Positions 47,247 to 57,071 of a stretch of DNA of 64,000 bases are shown piece after piece. The notes under the pieces were generated by a model, which had not been told where the DNA came from, did no database searches, and saw nothing but the letters and a program-made list of their open reading frames with translations. Made by a program: the position numbers and the translations under genes. This stretch comes from Holothuria scabra (lineage: Eukaryota > Echinodermata > Holothuroidea > Aspidochirotida > Holothuriidae). The stretch spans positions 29,657,986 through 29,721,985 of the forward strand of contig CM074196.1 of the NCBI GenBank assembly GCA_037179385.1, written 5' to 3'. The first letter of the stretch is position 1; each line of letters opens with the position of its first letter.

Positions 47247-48754
47247 TTATTCTCTCCTGGAATTCTGACCAAAATCTCAAGCTCTGCCCCTGTAATGTAC
47301 AGAAAATTCCAACATCCTAGATATTTTTGCAATATTTACTATATCTCGACTTTTTGTAATAAAATTGTGTCTAATTGTTTGATTCGTTTCTGATATTTTT
47401 CACTTGCAGTACATATACAGTGCATGTACCATTCACTCTCAAATCTGTACTAAGCAGTACCTGCTATAGTCTGGCATGTTTTTGTAAATTTTAAGTACAT
47501 GTATTGTCTGGTATACTGTGGGCAATGGCAATGTTTGTAAAAGAATTATTAGCAATTTTCTAGGAGATTATTAATTGATCAAAAGAGGCATAACAAAGGA
47601 AGGTCGATTAATGTGATACAGACCTTTGCAAGGTTGTTTTCGTATAGAGTATTAAAGAATCGTAGATTTAATTATTAAATCAGGTAGAAACTAGTATGAA
47701 ATACCATAGATTCTAATCTTGCCTTACATACAGCCTATTGTGTTGTCATACCTAGTTACTAACTACTGTTTGAGCTTCTACATTGTAATTGGTACAGTAT
47801 GGACTTTGTATACTTGAATTGCATTTGAATGTTGTTTAGGAGAATAATAACCTTCTTGGACCTTATGCAAGATATGAATGTCAATTAAGTCTTGTTTGTC
47901 AACTTTGTTGCTGATATCAGGTCTTTTTGTTTACTCTCAGACTATAAAAACCTCTATATATCAATCCTTTTTTTTGTTTTGTTTTTGATATCTGAAAACG
48001 ACTGTTAAATTAATGAGATGACCTGTGCTGAACTTGTTGTTTCCTTTATGTCATAAGCAATCGTTCCAAACTTATCGTTTGCTAAAATGAGTTGCCAAAG
48101 TCTCACAGATTTCCTCTCATTTTTCTTCCAAGTATCTCTTGTGATATTTTAGAATATGAAATATTCAAGGCAATCCAAGAAGTTAGTTCTGTACTGTACA
48201 TTACTTGATAAAATTAAACTTGTAAACATTTAAATTGTTATCATCTTGTTGTGGGCAATGTTTTGTCAGAAGGAGTTCATGGGACAGGAATGTCATATCT
48301 TCTTTGCCCCTCATATACTATTTACAGAGAACTATTTCTACAGTAACTATCACATGTACTGTATTTGTGCTCTTCAAGCAAGGGATAAAAATTTGGATGG
48401 GGGCAGTGTTTTGCTACAGAGCCAATTCTGAAGTTGAAGCAGGGAATAGTTTATCCTGTATGACTTCACAACTTGCTACACAACTGGCCAAATTAACTTC
48501 GTAAATGAAAAAATGTGTGTCACTTTTTCATGTTCATAACACAGCTCCTTTAGCTGGACTTCTGGAACTAAGGGAGCTCGATGGTGGATGGCATGTTCAA
48601 GTTTTCACTGGGGGTCTTAATGTATCCAAAATTAGTTCAGCCTACTCTTTAGTGGAGCTGAAAATGTTTATTTCCCAGGAAGAGAGAAATATTCTGTACT
48701 AGATCTTCTAGATACTGTAATTAATTTTGAATTGTTTCTTGGCATTTTTTACAG
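47247..48754. other. 1.5 kb upstream of the WIP start exon, no exon seen
   Basis: Probably the 3' part of an intron in the 5' leader of the WIP gene, because 48755 follows a good acceptor. No upstream exon could be identified. Confidence 0.4.
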
Positions 48755-48840
48755 GATGTTTATTAAGTCATTACTGTGAAGCGTGGCCCAAACATAAGAC
48801 AACAATATTACACTGCCACTGAGAGTGTATTGTGGCAAAG
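48755..48840 (+). other. 5' untranslated part of the WIP start exon
   Basis: Begins after the acceptor GGCATTTTTTACAG at 48754. An in-frame TGA at 48820-48822 precedes the ATG at 48841, supporting that start. At least one further upstream leader exon is implied. Confidence 0.6.
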
Positions 48841-49027
48841 ATGCCACCACCACCACCACCACCACCAGGACCTCCCCCTCCCCCAGGACCTCCTCCCCCA
48901 GGAGGCAAGAAAAAAGGAGGTCCACCCCCATCAGGAGCTGGTAGAGGTGCACTGCTGGCATCAATTCAAAAAGGAACAAGATTGAAGAAAGCAGAAACAA
49001 ATGATCGGAGTGCGCCAGTTGTTGGAA
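48841..49027 (+). CDS. WASP-interacting protein (WIP/WIPF), coding exon 1
   Basis: WIP-family proteins bind monomeric and filamentous actin, and bind and stabilise WASP/N-WASP, linking signalling to Arp2/3-driven actin assembly in the cytoplasm. This exon encodes residues 1-62: a start-proximal polyproline stretch (P2-P9, P11-P15, P17-P20), a KKK segment (23-25), then the WH2 actin-binding motif at about residues 35-59 ([13 protein letters not shown] followed by NDRSAP), which is characteristic of this family. Start: ATG 48841 with an upstream in-frame stop. The exon ends at a consensus donor (GTAAGT at 49028) in phase 1, so the split codon gives N63 on joining to 50585. The human family has three paralogues (WIPF1-3); I cannot say which this matches, so no symbol is given. 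Confidence 0.92.
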
Positions 49028-49267
49028 GTAAGTTATTTAAATGTTGACAGTTATAGTCAGGATAGTTTTTTTGTTATTCTCAAGTAGCTGTTTTTCCCTT
49101 TTGTAGTACTGTAATCATGTAGTGAAATCTCTAAATGTTTACTTGCAAAAATTTCCATGTCAATGGAAGTGCAGCTCTTAGTGGTATCATGGGCTGCTCT
49201 GCCAAGAGCACCCAATGAACATTTGAGTTATTCCATGAAACACCTTTTGGAGCTCCACAGGTGTAGC

Positions 49268-49504
49268 TTAATGGAGTTTTATGGCCCAGTTTCCAACTAG
49301 TTGGTTCAAGTCGAGCCGGCCACGGCCTCATTTCCAGTGGTGTCTCACTGGTTTGTTTTCCCTATTCCATTGTTTATGCTGAGCACCAAGCACAACGGCT
49401 GTAGGTTCAATTTTTTAAGTCTTCAGTATGACCCGTCCAGGACTTGAACTCCAGACCTCACCTCTGCATGCCGGATGCTCTAACCACTTGACCATGCAGC
49501 CCAT
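49268..49504 (-). repeat. tRNA-derived SINE in WIP intron 1
   Basis: Minus strand: A box TGGTCAAGTGGTTAGAGC (49477-49494), B-box-like GAGTTCAAGTCC (49440-49451), then the shared body with GTTGTGCTTGGTGCTCAGCA and tail TTGGAAACTGGGCCATAAAA. This is the clearest full-length member of the SINE family in the window. Confidence 0.85.
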
Positions 49505-49791
49505 CTCCCACAGATGTAGCAGTGGACCATTTATAGTAAACATCGTACAGTATGACAAGGAGTGTCGGCAGTCTTGAGTGATTTTATGAGATAATCCTGC
49601 TGAGTTTGGATGTGGCTTCAGAGAAAAGATAAAGATTGTGGTTTGCATTGATGGGAAGTGATGGAATTTAAAATGATAAAAATAATGTCAGGCACGTTTA
49701 CTATCTCGGAACTTGGAGGGGTGGTTTGTGGAGGACACCGGTTGCAGTTATTGGCAAGAAGCATTTAATTCACATTTAATTACACATACAT

Positions 49792-50105
49792 GGATCCTGC
49801 CAGAAACACGAAAAAGGGGGAGGGGGAATTTATAACTGCTAAACCCCAAGTCCAAATTGATACTGTCCAAAACTGAAGTTTCAAGTTGGTTTAGGGGAAC
49901 AGAAGCTTGCTTTGAGTCCCTTGGTTTTAAAGGCTATTTATTTGGGTAAATTCAAACATTGCTGCAAAAGTGTTCTCTTTTTTTGAGTGAGAAACCAAAA
50001 TATTAGCAATTTTCTAATTTTTATGGAAATGAAAGGGGGATCTTATCCACTTCTTTCTGTTGGGGAGAGGGAAAGTTCCATATTTTCTCCCTGCGGTGGA
50101 AACTG
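49792..50105 (-). mobile_element. hAT-like MITE in WIP intron 1, 314 bp
   Basis: Left end GGATCCTGCCAGAAACACGA, right end CGGTGGAAACTG. Flanks ACATACAT and ACATATAT (7 of 8). The interior (CCCCAAGTCCAAATTGAT) is the reverse of the element at 51701-52020. Confidence 0.75.
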
Positions 50106-50584
50106 ACATATATAGGGATCATTAAGAGACATTAAGCGTCCATTCTTTCTAGGTGAGCCAAAAAATTACAATGAAATTGCACTCACATAGATTTAAGACT
50201 AAGTGGTTGTGTGCAATTGCATTGGCATGCCTCAAAAATCAAGCCATGGGAACTAAATTCAAAGTGGAAGGTTGATCCCAACAGGGTTTTTGACACTAAA
50301 TTGTATGAAAAGTTAACAGTGAGGTAAAACACTTGAAAGAGTCCATGGATAAAATGACTGTAACACTGTGAATTAATTACCAGGTAGAAGGGAACCAAAA
50401 GAGTCAGCTCTAAGGAAATCATACCCATTGAAGAACTTTGTCAAGTATTGAAATCGTAGATCTTAAAAGTTAATCATGTTAATATTCTAACAAGAATGAT
50501 GGGAATACTGGAGATTTCCTTAAGAAAACAAGAAAAATTACTGTACATTTGTTGTAACCTAGATGTCTGTCTTTTTTTTTGTAG

Positions 50585-50755
50585 ATGTCAAACCAAGTCC
50601 CGGAGGCGGCGGAGGTGGAGGAGGCGGTGGAGGTGGCGGAGGCGGCGGAGGAGGTTTTGGAGGACCTCCCTCTGGTGGTTTAGGAGGATTATTTGCAGGT
50701 GGAATGCCAAAGCTAAGACCTGCTGGTGGTGCTAGATCTAGTAATGCAAATTCAA
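50585..50755 (+). CDS. WIP/WIPF coding exon 2 (poly-glycine)
   Basis: Residues 63-119. It follows the acceptor CTTTTTTTTTGTAG and joins exon 1 in phase 1 to give NVKPSP, then 18 consecutive glycines (69-86, GGN codons), then GLGGLFAGGMPKLR at 94-107. A glycine-rich stretch followed by GLGGLF..GMPKLR after the first WH2 motif is a WIP-family signature. The exon is 171 nt, so it could be skipped without a frameshift. It ends at GTAAGT (50756). The minus-strand frame over the same bases is an artefact of the repeat. Confidence 0.9.
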
Positions 50756-51426
50756 GTAAGTTAAACGTAATACAAAAAGATATCAAATAGACTCACCTTA
50801 GTTGAGATGAAAAGAATTTTTCAGTTATGGTCATGTTCTTGTTGAGAGTGAAGGTGTGTCTCACTGTCTGCTGGTTTGTATGCAGACGTGTGGCCAGGGA
50901 ATCAGTATGAATACATTTTGTAATTTGTATGAACTTCCCTAGTATTAAGTCGATGAACTTTACCACTGTGTATGTGAATTTAGATTTCTTGTCAAAATAG
51001 GGAAAATGTCAAATGTTTTGAACACCACAACTCTTTGTAGTCAATGGTGATGTCTCATTTCTGTTACAGAAATTTAGTTTCAAAATTAATTTTAATGGTA
51101 AACTAAATTCATGTCTCCTGAACTTAGAAGAGGTAAGAGTGATCTTATGTGTATTATGCAAACCAACATTGTCCCTAGGTCACCTTTCTATTGACATATG
51201 TTATCTTGCCTAAGTGTGACCTCTTTTTTTATCAGGAAGGTTGATACCCTTTAGTGAGAAATATTTTGGGGAAAGTACCTTGTTAATTAAATATTGGAAG
51301 TGACTAACAAACTTGAAGATGAAATTATGGGTAAAGAAAATTTTAAGGGCTGCGTCAAACCCAAGGTTGCTGTTAACATGGCTAGACTTTGCTGTTGCAA
51401 ATATTGCACTTAGAAATAGCAGGATG

Positions 51427-51634
51427 AAGCTACAATCTTGGACAAAACTCCTTGGGACACCCCCGCTCCCCTTCGCAATGTTGACCACAGTTAGCCTATT
51501 CACGGCATACAGTCACTCTTTCAGCGCAACATTGAAAGGGGGAGCAGGGGAGGGGGATTCATGCAAACCTTTGAACTGAAATTCAAGAATGTTATGGCAA
51601 AGTGTCCCAACAGTTTTGTCCAAGATTGTAGCTT
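51427..51634. mobile_element. inverted-repeat MITE in WIP intron 2, 208 bp
   Basis: Ends AAGCTACAATCTTGGACAAA and TTTGTCCAAGATTGTAGCTT are inverted repeats extending about 33 bp with small differences. If the TA inside the ends is the target, this could be a mariner-type element; the flanks do not settle it. Confidence 0.75.
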
Positions 51635-51700
51635 ACAAGTTATGAAGTACGCAAAGCATGGTTGTAGCTGGTACAGCTTGACTGAGTGTAATACAGCTTG

Positions 51701-52020
51701 CAGTGTTTCCGTCAGAGGGGGAAAAGTTGTCCTCCCCCCTTTCCAGAAGAAGGTGGGTAAAATCCCCCCCTTTTCAATTCCATAAAATTAGAAAATTGTC
51801 AATATCTTGGTTTCTTTCTTAAAAAGATGACACTTTTGCAGCAATGTTTGAACTTGCACAAATTAATGGCCTTCAAATTGCACCTTACAGGGGCCTTGAA
51901 GTAATCTTTTGTCCCCCTGAACCCACTCATAACTTAAGCCTAGGACAGCATCAATTTGGACTTGGGGTTTATCAGTAATAAATCCCCCCCCCCTCTTTTG
52001 TGTTTCTGGCGGAATCCCTG
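51701..52020 (+). mobile_element. hAT-like MITE in WIP intron 2, 320 bp
   Basis: Ends CAGTGTTTCCGTCAG and CTGGCGGAATCCCTG are inverted repeats with few mismatches. Related to 49792-50105 in opposite orientation. The flanks give only a partial, shifted GCTTG repeat. Confidence 0.7.
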
Positions 52021-52664
52021 GCTTGGTGTTTTTTTTAATCTGGTGTCCTAGCACAGATTCCTTTCGACTTGCCACAGAATTTATTGTGCTAACTGGAAGG
52101 GTAGTGTTTGTGTTGTACGGTTTGTGGGGTTTTGCTTTAGTTTGCTTCCTTATACACTGTGTGGTATTTTGTTGGCCCCTTCATTTCTTTGTAGACTATG
52201 GGTTTTGTCCAGATCCTTTGCTAATTTTATGAAGCAACTACTAGCTAGATAATTGTGCTGGAAGGTACCCAACATTTAGCAAGTATATTGCAAACCAATT
52301 TATCATGTTTGTGGCAAACATCTGCTAAAACCACATATAATCATTTAAAAACTGGGTTTTGTGCCATGTTTTTTAACTCTGTTACAGTAACTAGCATCCA
52401 TGGTGAGGGGTCCCTGGTTAGTTGCTTTTATATTTACAAAACAACAGCAGCCTTTCATAATAGTGTAAGCTCTACTCACATAACATTTTTAAATCTTCTT
52501 CACCCCTCCTTACCTCCTATTTACACTTTGTAATCCCCTCTTACCTGCATTAAGTCCCTGGAAAGCTTTTAATAGCACAGTGGCACCATGTGACTTCCAG
52601 AAGAGGTCAGCTGGAGTGGTTCTTCTTCCTGCTTGCCTGTCAAAGTGCATAGTGCATACTGTTC

Positions 52665-52760
52665 AACTTTACTGTTCAAGTCCTCCCATTTAGTTGCCTC
52701 TTACGACAGGCAGGGAATACTCTGGGCATATTCTACAACCCCAGCCCACAGGGGGCAAGA
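52665..52760. repeat. possible SINE central-domain fragment
   Basis: TTGCCTCTTACGACAGGCAG followed by GGCATATTCTACAACCCCAG and CCCACAGGGGG resembles a widely dispersed element core in invertebrate genomes. I recall it only as a pattern and see no tRNA-like head here. Confidence 0.3.
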
Positions 52761-53232
52761 AAAGGGGGGGGGGGAGAACATGGTCTACATGTATATCCTT
52801 ATGACAGTATGTACTACAAAGCATAAAGATAGCTCTACCAGCATTCTCAGTAAAATGTGCTAAGGTGGTACATTAGAAATGGGGGGTTGTCATTGTTCTA
52901 ATATGATTTTAGCATAGTTTTCATTGATTTCTTTTGTCAATATTTTTTTTGTGTATGATATAGAGCCAATATTTCCTGGTAGTATTGCCAATGGATTGCT
53001 ATCAGGTTAAGCATTGTGTGTAATTTGCACCTCTTAGGAGTTTGAAGAAGTTTCTGGTATTGGAAAAAGGGATACTAGGCTGTCACTATTTGTGAAGTGT
53101 ATCATTAAATTTGGATTTTAATGATGAATGTTGTCATGTTCTTTGTTAAGATACATATTTTACAAACTTAAAGATGAATTGCTTCACCTTTTTGTGCATG
53201 TGCTCAGATTAATATTTATGCTCTGTCAACAG

Positions 53233-54018
53233 GTGTCAGGCCTCCTGGTCCAAGACCCCCAGCTCAGTCAAATGGACCTCCAAGGTTTCCAGGATCAAGT
53301 CCTGGACCTCCAAGGCTTCCATCCTCAAATTCTGTGCCTAAACCATCTGGATTCTCAAGACCTGGGCAATCCGCAGCACCTCCACCCCCACCACCATCTA
53401 GAAATCAGCGTGGACCACGTTCTGCAGGTCCACCTCCTCCCCCTCCCAGTTCAAGATTAAGTAATGGCAATCTACCACCTCCACCCCCACCAGCATTAAA
53501 TAGGGGAAACCATAGTCAACCCCCACCACCTCCCCCTCCTAATAACAGATCTAATCGTGTGAGTGGTGGAGATTTTCCACCACCACCACCAGGAATTGGT
53601 AGACAAAGGGATTCTAATCCTCCCCCTCCTCCTCCTCCCATAAATAGGATATCAGGTGTACCACCTCCACCACCACCTCCCAATAGACCTGTGCCAAGTG
53701 GTGGTGGAGGTGGTAGGAGATCAAATGGACCTCCACCTCCTCCTCCCATGAGAGATCCTCCCTCTATAAGTAACGGACCAAGTGGTATGGGTGCACCACC
53801 ACCTCCACCTCCAATGCGGAATCCTCCCTCATCTAATAGGCCACCTCCTCCAGTGAGGGATCCACCTAGAGGGAATCCACCACCCCCTCCTCCATCAAGA
53901 AATCCAGGCAGACCAGGACTTCCACCCCCACCACCAGGAAGACAAAGTAATGCTCCTCCCCTGCCGCCAGATAGGTCATCGCGGACATCAATGGTTAATG
54001 GTGATATACCAGGTGCAG
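53233..54018 (+). CDS. WIP/WIPF coding exon 3 (proline-rich region)
   Basis: Residues 120-381, the bulk of the protein. It begins SVRPPGPRPP after the acceptor TCTGTCAACAG. There are eleven runs of five or more prolines separated by short S/N/R/G-rich linkers, with recurrent PPPPMRDPP, PPPPVRDPPRG and PPLPPDRSS motifs. Such segments bind profilin and SH3 domains in WIP relatives; that is family knowledge. The 786-nt exon starts and ends in phase 1. Two donors 6 bases apart (GT at 54013 and 54019) both preserve the frame, giving ...GDIPGA or a form two residues shorter. I chose 54018 as the end because CAG precedes that GT. Direct read-through would stop soon after (WYSLVF then stop). Confidence 0.9.
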
Positions 54019-54635
54019 GTTGGTATAGTCTTGTGTTTTAAAGCAGTGGTGTCTATTTCGGTCCTCACCTACCTCCTATCACCCTGTGTATACCCTGTGT
54101 ATACCCTGTGGAATATTCATCACTTAGATGGCTGCATATGAAATAGAAAAAAACAGTCAATGGCTGTCAGATCCCAACCCAAAATTGAAATATTCAGTGG
54201 AAGTTGCAAAACTGAAGTCATTTTTACTGCCTAGAAATGTGAAAAGTCAAAACAAAATGAAATACTTTTCTGAAGTTTGCCTACAATCTGGCAAAGAGAT
54301 TTTCATCAAACTATCAACTGACCAACCCCGGGAATATAGACCATTTATATCATTGGTTTGTCATGTATGGCTTCTACTGGATGAAAAGAACAGATACTAC
54401 ACACAGCCTTAGCTTCAAGGCCAGGAAGCAAAATAAATTATGTCAATTAAACCATGCAAAGCAGCAGACGACATGATAAGGGAAAAAGCTGACCTGTCGA
54501 ACATCAGAATGAATTTATTAGAAATACTGAAAAAGTACTACTTGTGTAGTGGAAAGTAAATTCATTACTCTTAACAATACCAAATACTTGAAAAATATGA
54601 ACTAACACTACAAGTCTAAAACCATGTTTATCTCG

Positions 54636-54892
54636 AACGCATGTTTGGTCTTAGGGTAGAGCATCGGCCTCTCACGGGGAAGGCCCAGGTTCGATTCCCA
54701 GGTCAAGTCATACCAATGACTCTAATAATGGAACCTACTGCTGTTGTGCGTGATGCATGATGCCTGATGCTCCGCATAAGCAAAGGAGTAGGGAAAACAA
54801 GCCAGTGAGCCAAAACTGGAAAAAAGACCGTGGCGGGCTCAACTTGAACCAATGGTTTGGAAACTGGGCCTTAAAACTCCATTTAACTAACT
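54636..54892 (+). repeat. tRNA-derived SINE in WIP intron 3
   Basis: A-box-like TGGTCTTAGGGTAGAGC, B box GGTTCGATTCC (54688-54698), body with GTTGTGCGTGATGCATGATG and tail CAACTTGAACCAATGGTTTG then AAACTGGGCCTTAAAACT. Same family as 41579 and 49268. Confidence 0.85.
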
Positions 54893-55372
54893 CATAATCA
54901 GTACATAGACCAAATGATGTTGATGCAGTAGCTTCACTTGCTTTGCTGGCAGATTTAGTGTCTTTGCTCCCTGATTCTGTCTCTCATTCATCTTCACTGC
55001 CATAAACATGATTTTACTCACAGTTAATGACTTAACGATACTTATTAGCTAAGTTTAAGCGTGAATGTTTTAAAAGCCAAGGTAAAGTAAAAAAATATTG
55101 TGAAAAACATCTTTTCACAATGACAGGAGCACAGTTATATAAACAACACCACACTTTTACTAAAGCTCATGTGATAATAGTCTCCTGATTAGAGGCCAAA
55201 AAACCAGCCAGTTATGGTACATTCTCCACCATCTGGTTACTGACTGGCCTTTCAGATTCAAACGGTAAACAACATTCTAAACCTGTGCAATACAGTAGAA
55301 CAATAGTATACCCTCAGGGGGTCAATGCTATTCTGGGATGATTTCCAGCTGCACCCTTGTGTATCACATGCT
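54893..55372. other. intronic stretch, nothing seen
   Basis: No repeat or exon recognised in this part of WIP intron 3. Confidence 0.5.
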
Positions 55373-55674
55373 TTAAAGGAAGGCAACTCTTGACCCAAAC
55401 TACAGTATTTGCAGTAGTCCACAGAAATTCTCAATTGGCACAGCTCTGTGATTGACATCTAATTGAAAAAATGCAGAGTACTATATCTCATATTACACAG
55501 CATGTATAGTACTGAGACTGTTTTGATTACACATTGGAGTCTTTTATACTCACCCTGGAGCAAAAAACGGAGATTGTATCTAGATGAAGATGAGCTTTAG
55601 ACAGTTGTGGGAGTAAGTAGGTTAGAAGTAATGGAACTTTTTGTGGTGAGATGGTTAGGCCTTTTACATACATC
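55373..55674 (-). repeat. TM1 MITE copy H in WIP intron 3
   Basis: TTAAAGGAAGGCAACTCTTG left end (diverged), then CAATTGGCACAGCTCTGTGA, and right end TTTGTGGTGAGATGG then TAGGCCTTTTA. The right TTAA is lost. Confidence 0.75.
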
Positions 55675-55850
55675 ATGCATTATCCTGTGCTAACACATGG
55701 TCCATTGCTGTTCAACTTAAATTCATTACAGATGTTGTATGTATGGAGCAAATTGTTGTAAAACAGAAACAAGTATCTTATTTGTACTACAATTTGTTAG
55801 AGATCAGTCAAATGTTCAATGCTAATGGTTCTCTGTTTTTATCCTTGCAG

Positions 55851-55958
55851 CCTTTGAGAACCGTTTCAAATTTAATAATCCAAACCAATTTCCTAAACCC
55901 CCTGCTTTCAAAAAGACAGCGAAGAGCTATCCTACCAAGGTCCATGCCCATCGTCAAA
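55851..55958 (+). CDS. WIP/WIPF coding exon 4 (WASP-binding domain)
   Basis: Residues 382-417. The acceptor TTTTTATCCTTGCAG is strong and the join is in phase 1. It encodes AFENRFKF, a FPKPPAF segment and KSYPTKVHAHRQ. The pattern F-E-x-R-F-x-F, a proline/aromatic stretch, then K-x-Y-P-(T/S)-K is the C-terminal WASP/N-WASP-binding domain of WIP proteins, which wraps the WASP WH1 domain. A perfect donor GTAAGT starts at 55959. If it is not used, the frame reads S-K then TAA at 55964-55966, and an AATAAA lies 52 bases further on, so this can also be the terminal exon. Confidence 0.9.
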
Positions 55959-56017
55959 GTAAGTAAATTTGAGATTTGGAAACTTTTCCATGTTATTTTT
56001 TTTTATTAAAGTTGATT

Positions 56018-56023
56018 AATAAA
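56018..56023 (+). terminator. candidate polyadenylation signal for WIP
   Basis: AATAAA 52 bases after the read-through stop at 55964, followed by GT-rich sequence (GATGTTGGTT). Supports a short WIP transcript ending here; AATAAA is common in AT-rich DNA, so this is only suggestive. Confidence 0.4.
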
Positions 56024-56384
56024 AACCTAAGATGTTGGTTCAGCAGAGTCTTTTGCCTGGTGATGGAACATAAAAACAAGCTGTACATGGGTGTATTTGG
56101 TCAAGTGCTGGGACCACGTAGTGAGTACTCACTAATTGTTGGCAATTAAGAACCAGTAATGAAATTTGATCATGCAGATACTCACAAAGCCTACTTTCAG
56201 TCCGCAAATATAACATTTTAAAATCACCTTTACCAAGTGTGTGTTATTTTACCATAGAAAACAAACAATTCAAAAAACTAAAAGTTACTGATTGTAAAAT
56301 TTGAGATAGATGTCTAAAAGATACCAACTGCTGGAAGCATCGGCTGAATTAAACACTGAGACTTCCATTGATTTACCAAAGACT

Positions 56385-56620
56385 CTATAAAACGAACCTA
56401 CTGCAGTTGTGTGTGATGCTACGCATAAGCAATGGAGTGGGGAAAACAAACTTGTGAGCCACAAGTGGAAAAAGGGCTGTGGCTGCCTCAACTTGAACCA
56501 ATAGGTTGGAAACTGGGCCGTAAAACTCTATGTAACTATCTAACTGGAAAAAAAAATACTGTGGCCAACTCAGCTTAAACCAGTTGGTTTTAAACTGAGC
56601 TGTAAAACTCAATCTAACTA
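56385..56620 (+). repeat. headless SINE with duplicated tail
   Basis: Body and tail of the SINE family (GTGAGCCACAAGTGGAAAAA, TTGAACCAATAGGTTGGAAA), then a second, diverged tail starting at about 56547 (GGAAAAAAAAATACTGTGGC ... TAAACTGAGCTGTAAAACTC). No tRNA-like head. Confidence 0.7.
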
Positions 56621-56874
56621 CTACCTGCCAAGAAACCACAGACTTATATACATGGACACAGCATGTAACATATACATCCTATCCGTAGCTGGTCTCCACC
56701 GGCTGAGGCAAAAAGGTGCACTAAGATGGTCGCCGTGAAGCTATAAATCGTCTGATTTGATGACTACTCTGTAATATTTTAAACAAAAGTTAAACTTGAA
56801 TGGGAAACAATTTCATGTTCCTGAAGAGATTTTGAGCAAGCAAAGCAAAGTCAGCTAGTAAACTGGTCCACCTG

Positions 56875-57071
56875 AAGGTGCTTCAGTGCAGCGCACAACA
56901 GACTTCATCAGCTGGGCAACCGATTTTAGTGGCAAGCCTATGCCAAGTGGGAGGAAAGCCGGAGTACCCAGAGAAAAACCCACTTCCATCGAGCCGGACT
57001 TGAACCCATGCGCATGTGAGACACATTGGTACACAGCAGCTGGAATAGACCACTCTGCCATTCGACGACCC
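56875..57071 (-). repeat. tRNA-Ser-like SINE
   Basis: Minus strand: GTCGTCGAATGGCAGAGTGG at the head (A-box region 57046-57060), B box GGTTCAAGTCC (56996-57006), then GTGGGTTTTTCTCTGGGTAC and TCCGGCTTTCCTCCCAC, a body motif common in SINEs of marine animals. Distinct from the other SINE families here. Opposing open frames of 139 codons across it are shadows of the repeat. Confidence 0.75.

Noticed and set aside
48776..48985. Histidine-rich plus-strand frame over the WIP start exon
   Set aside because: It is an out-of-frame reading of the CCACCACCA proline repeat; the WH2-encoding frame is the real one.
53516..53749. Minus-strand glycine-rich open frame opposite WIP exon 3
   Set aside because: It is the antisense shadow of CCN proline codons in the real exon.
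56689..56738. Possible short last WIP exon reading GLHRLRQKGALRWSP then stop
   Set aside because: Phase fits, but the acceptor is weak and the resemblance to known WIP C-terminal tails is too slight.
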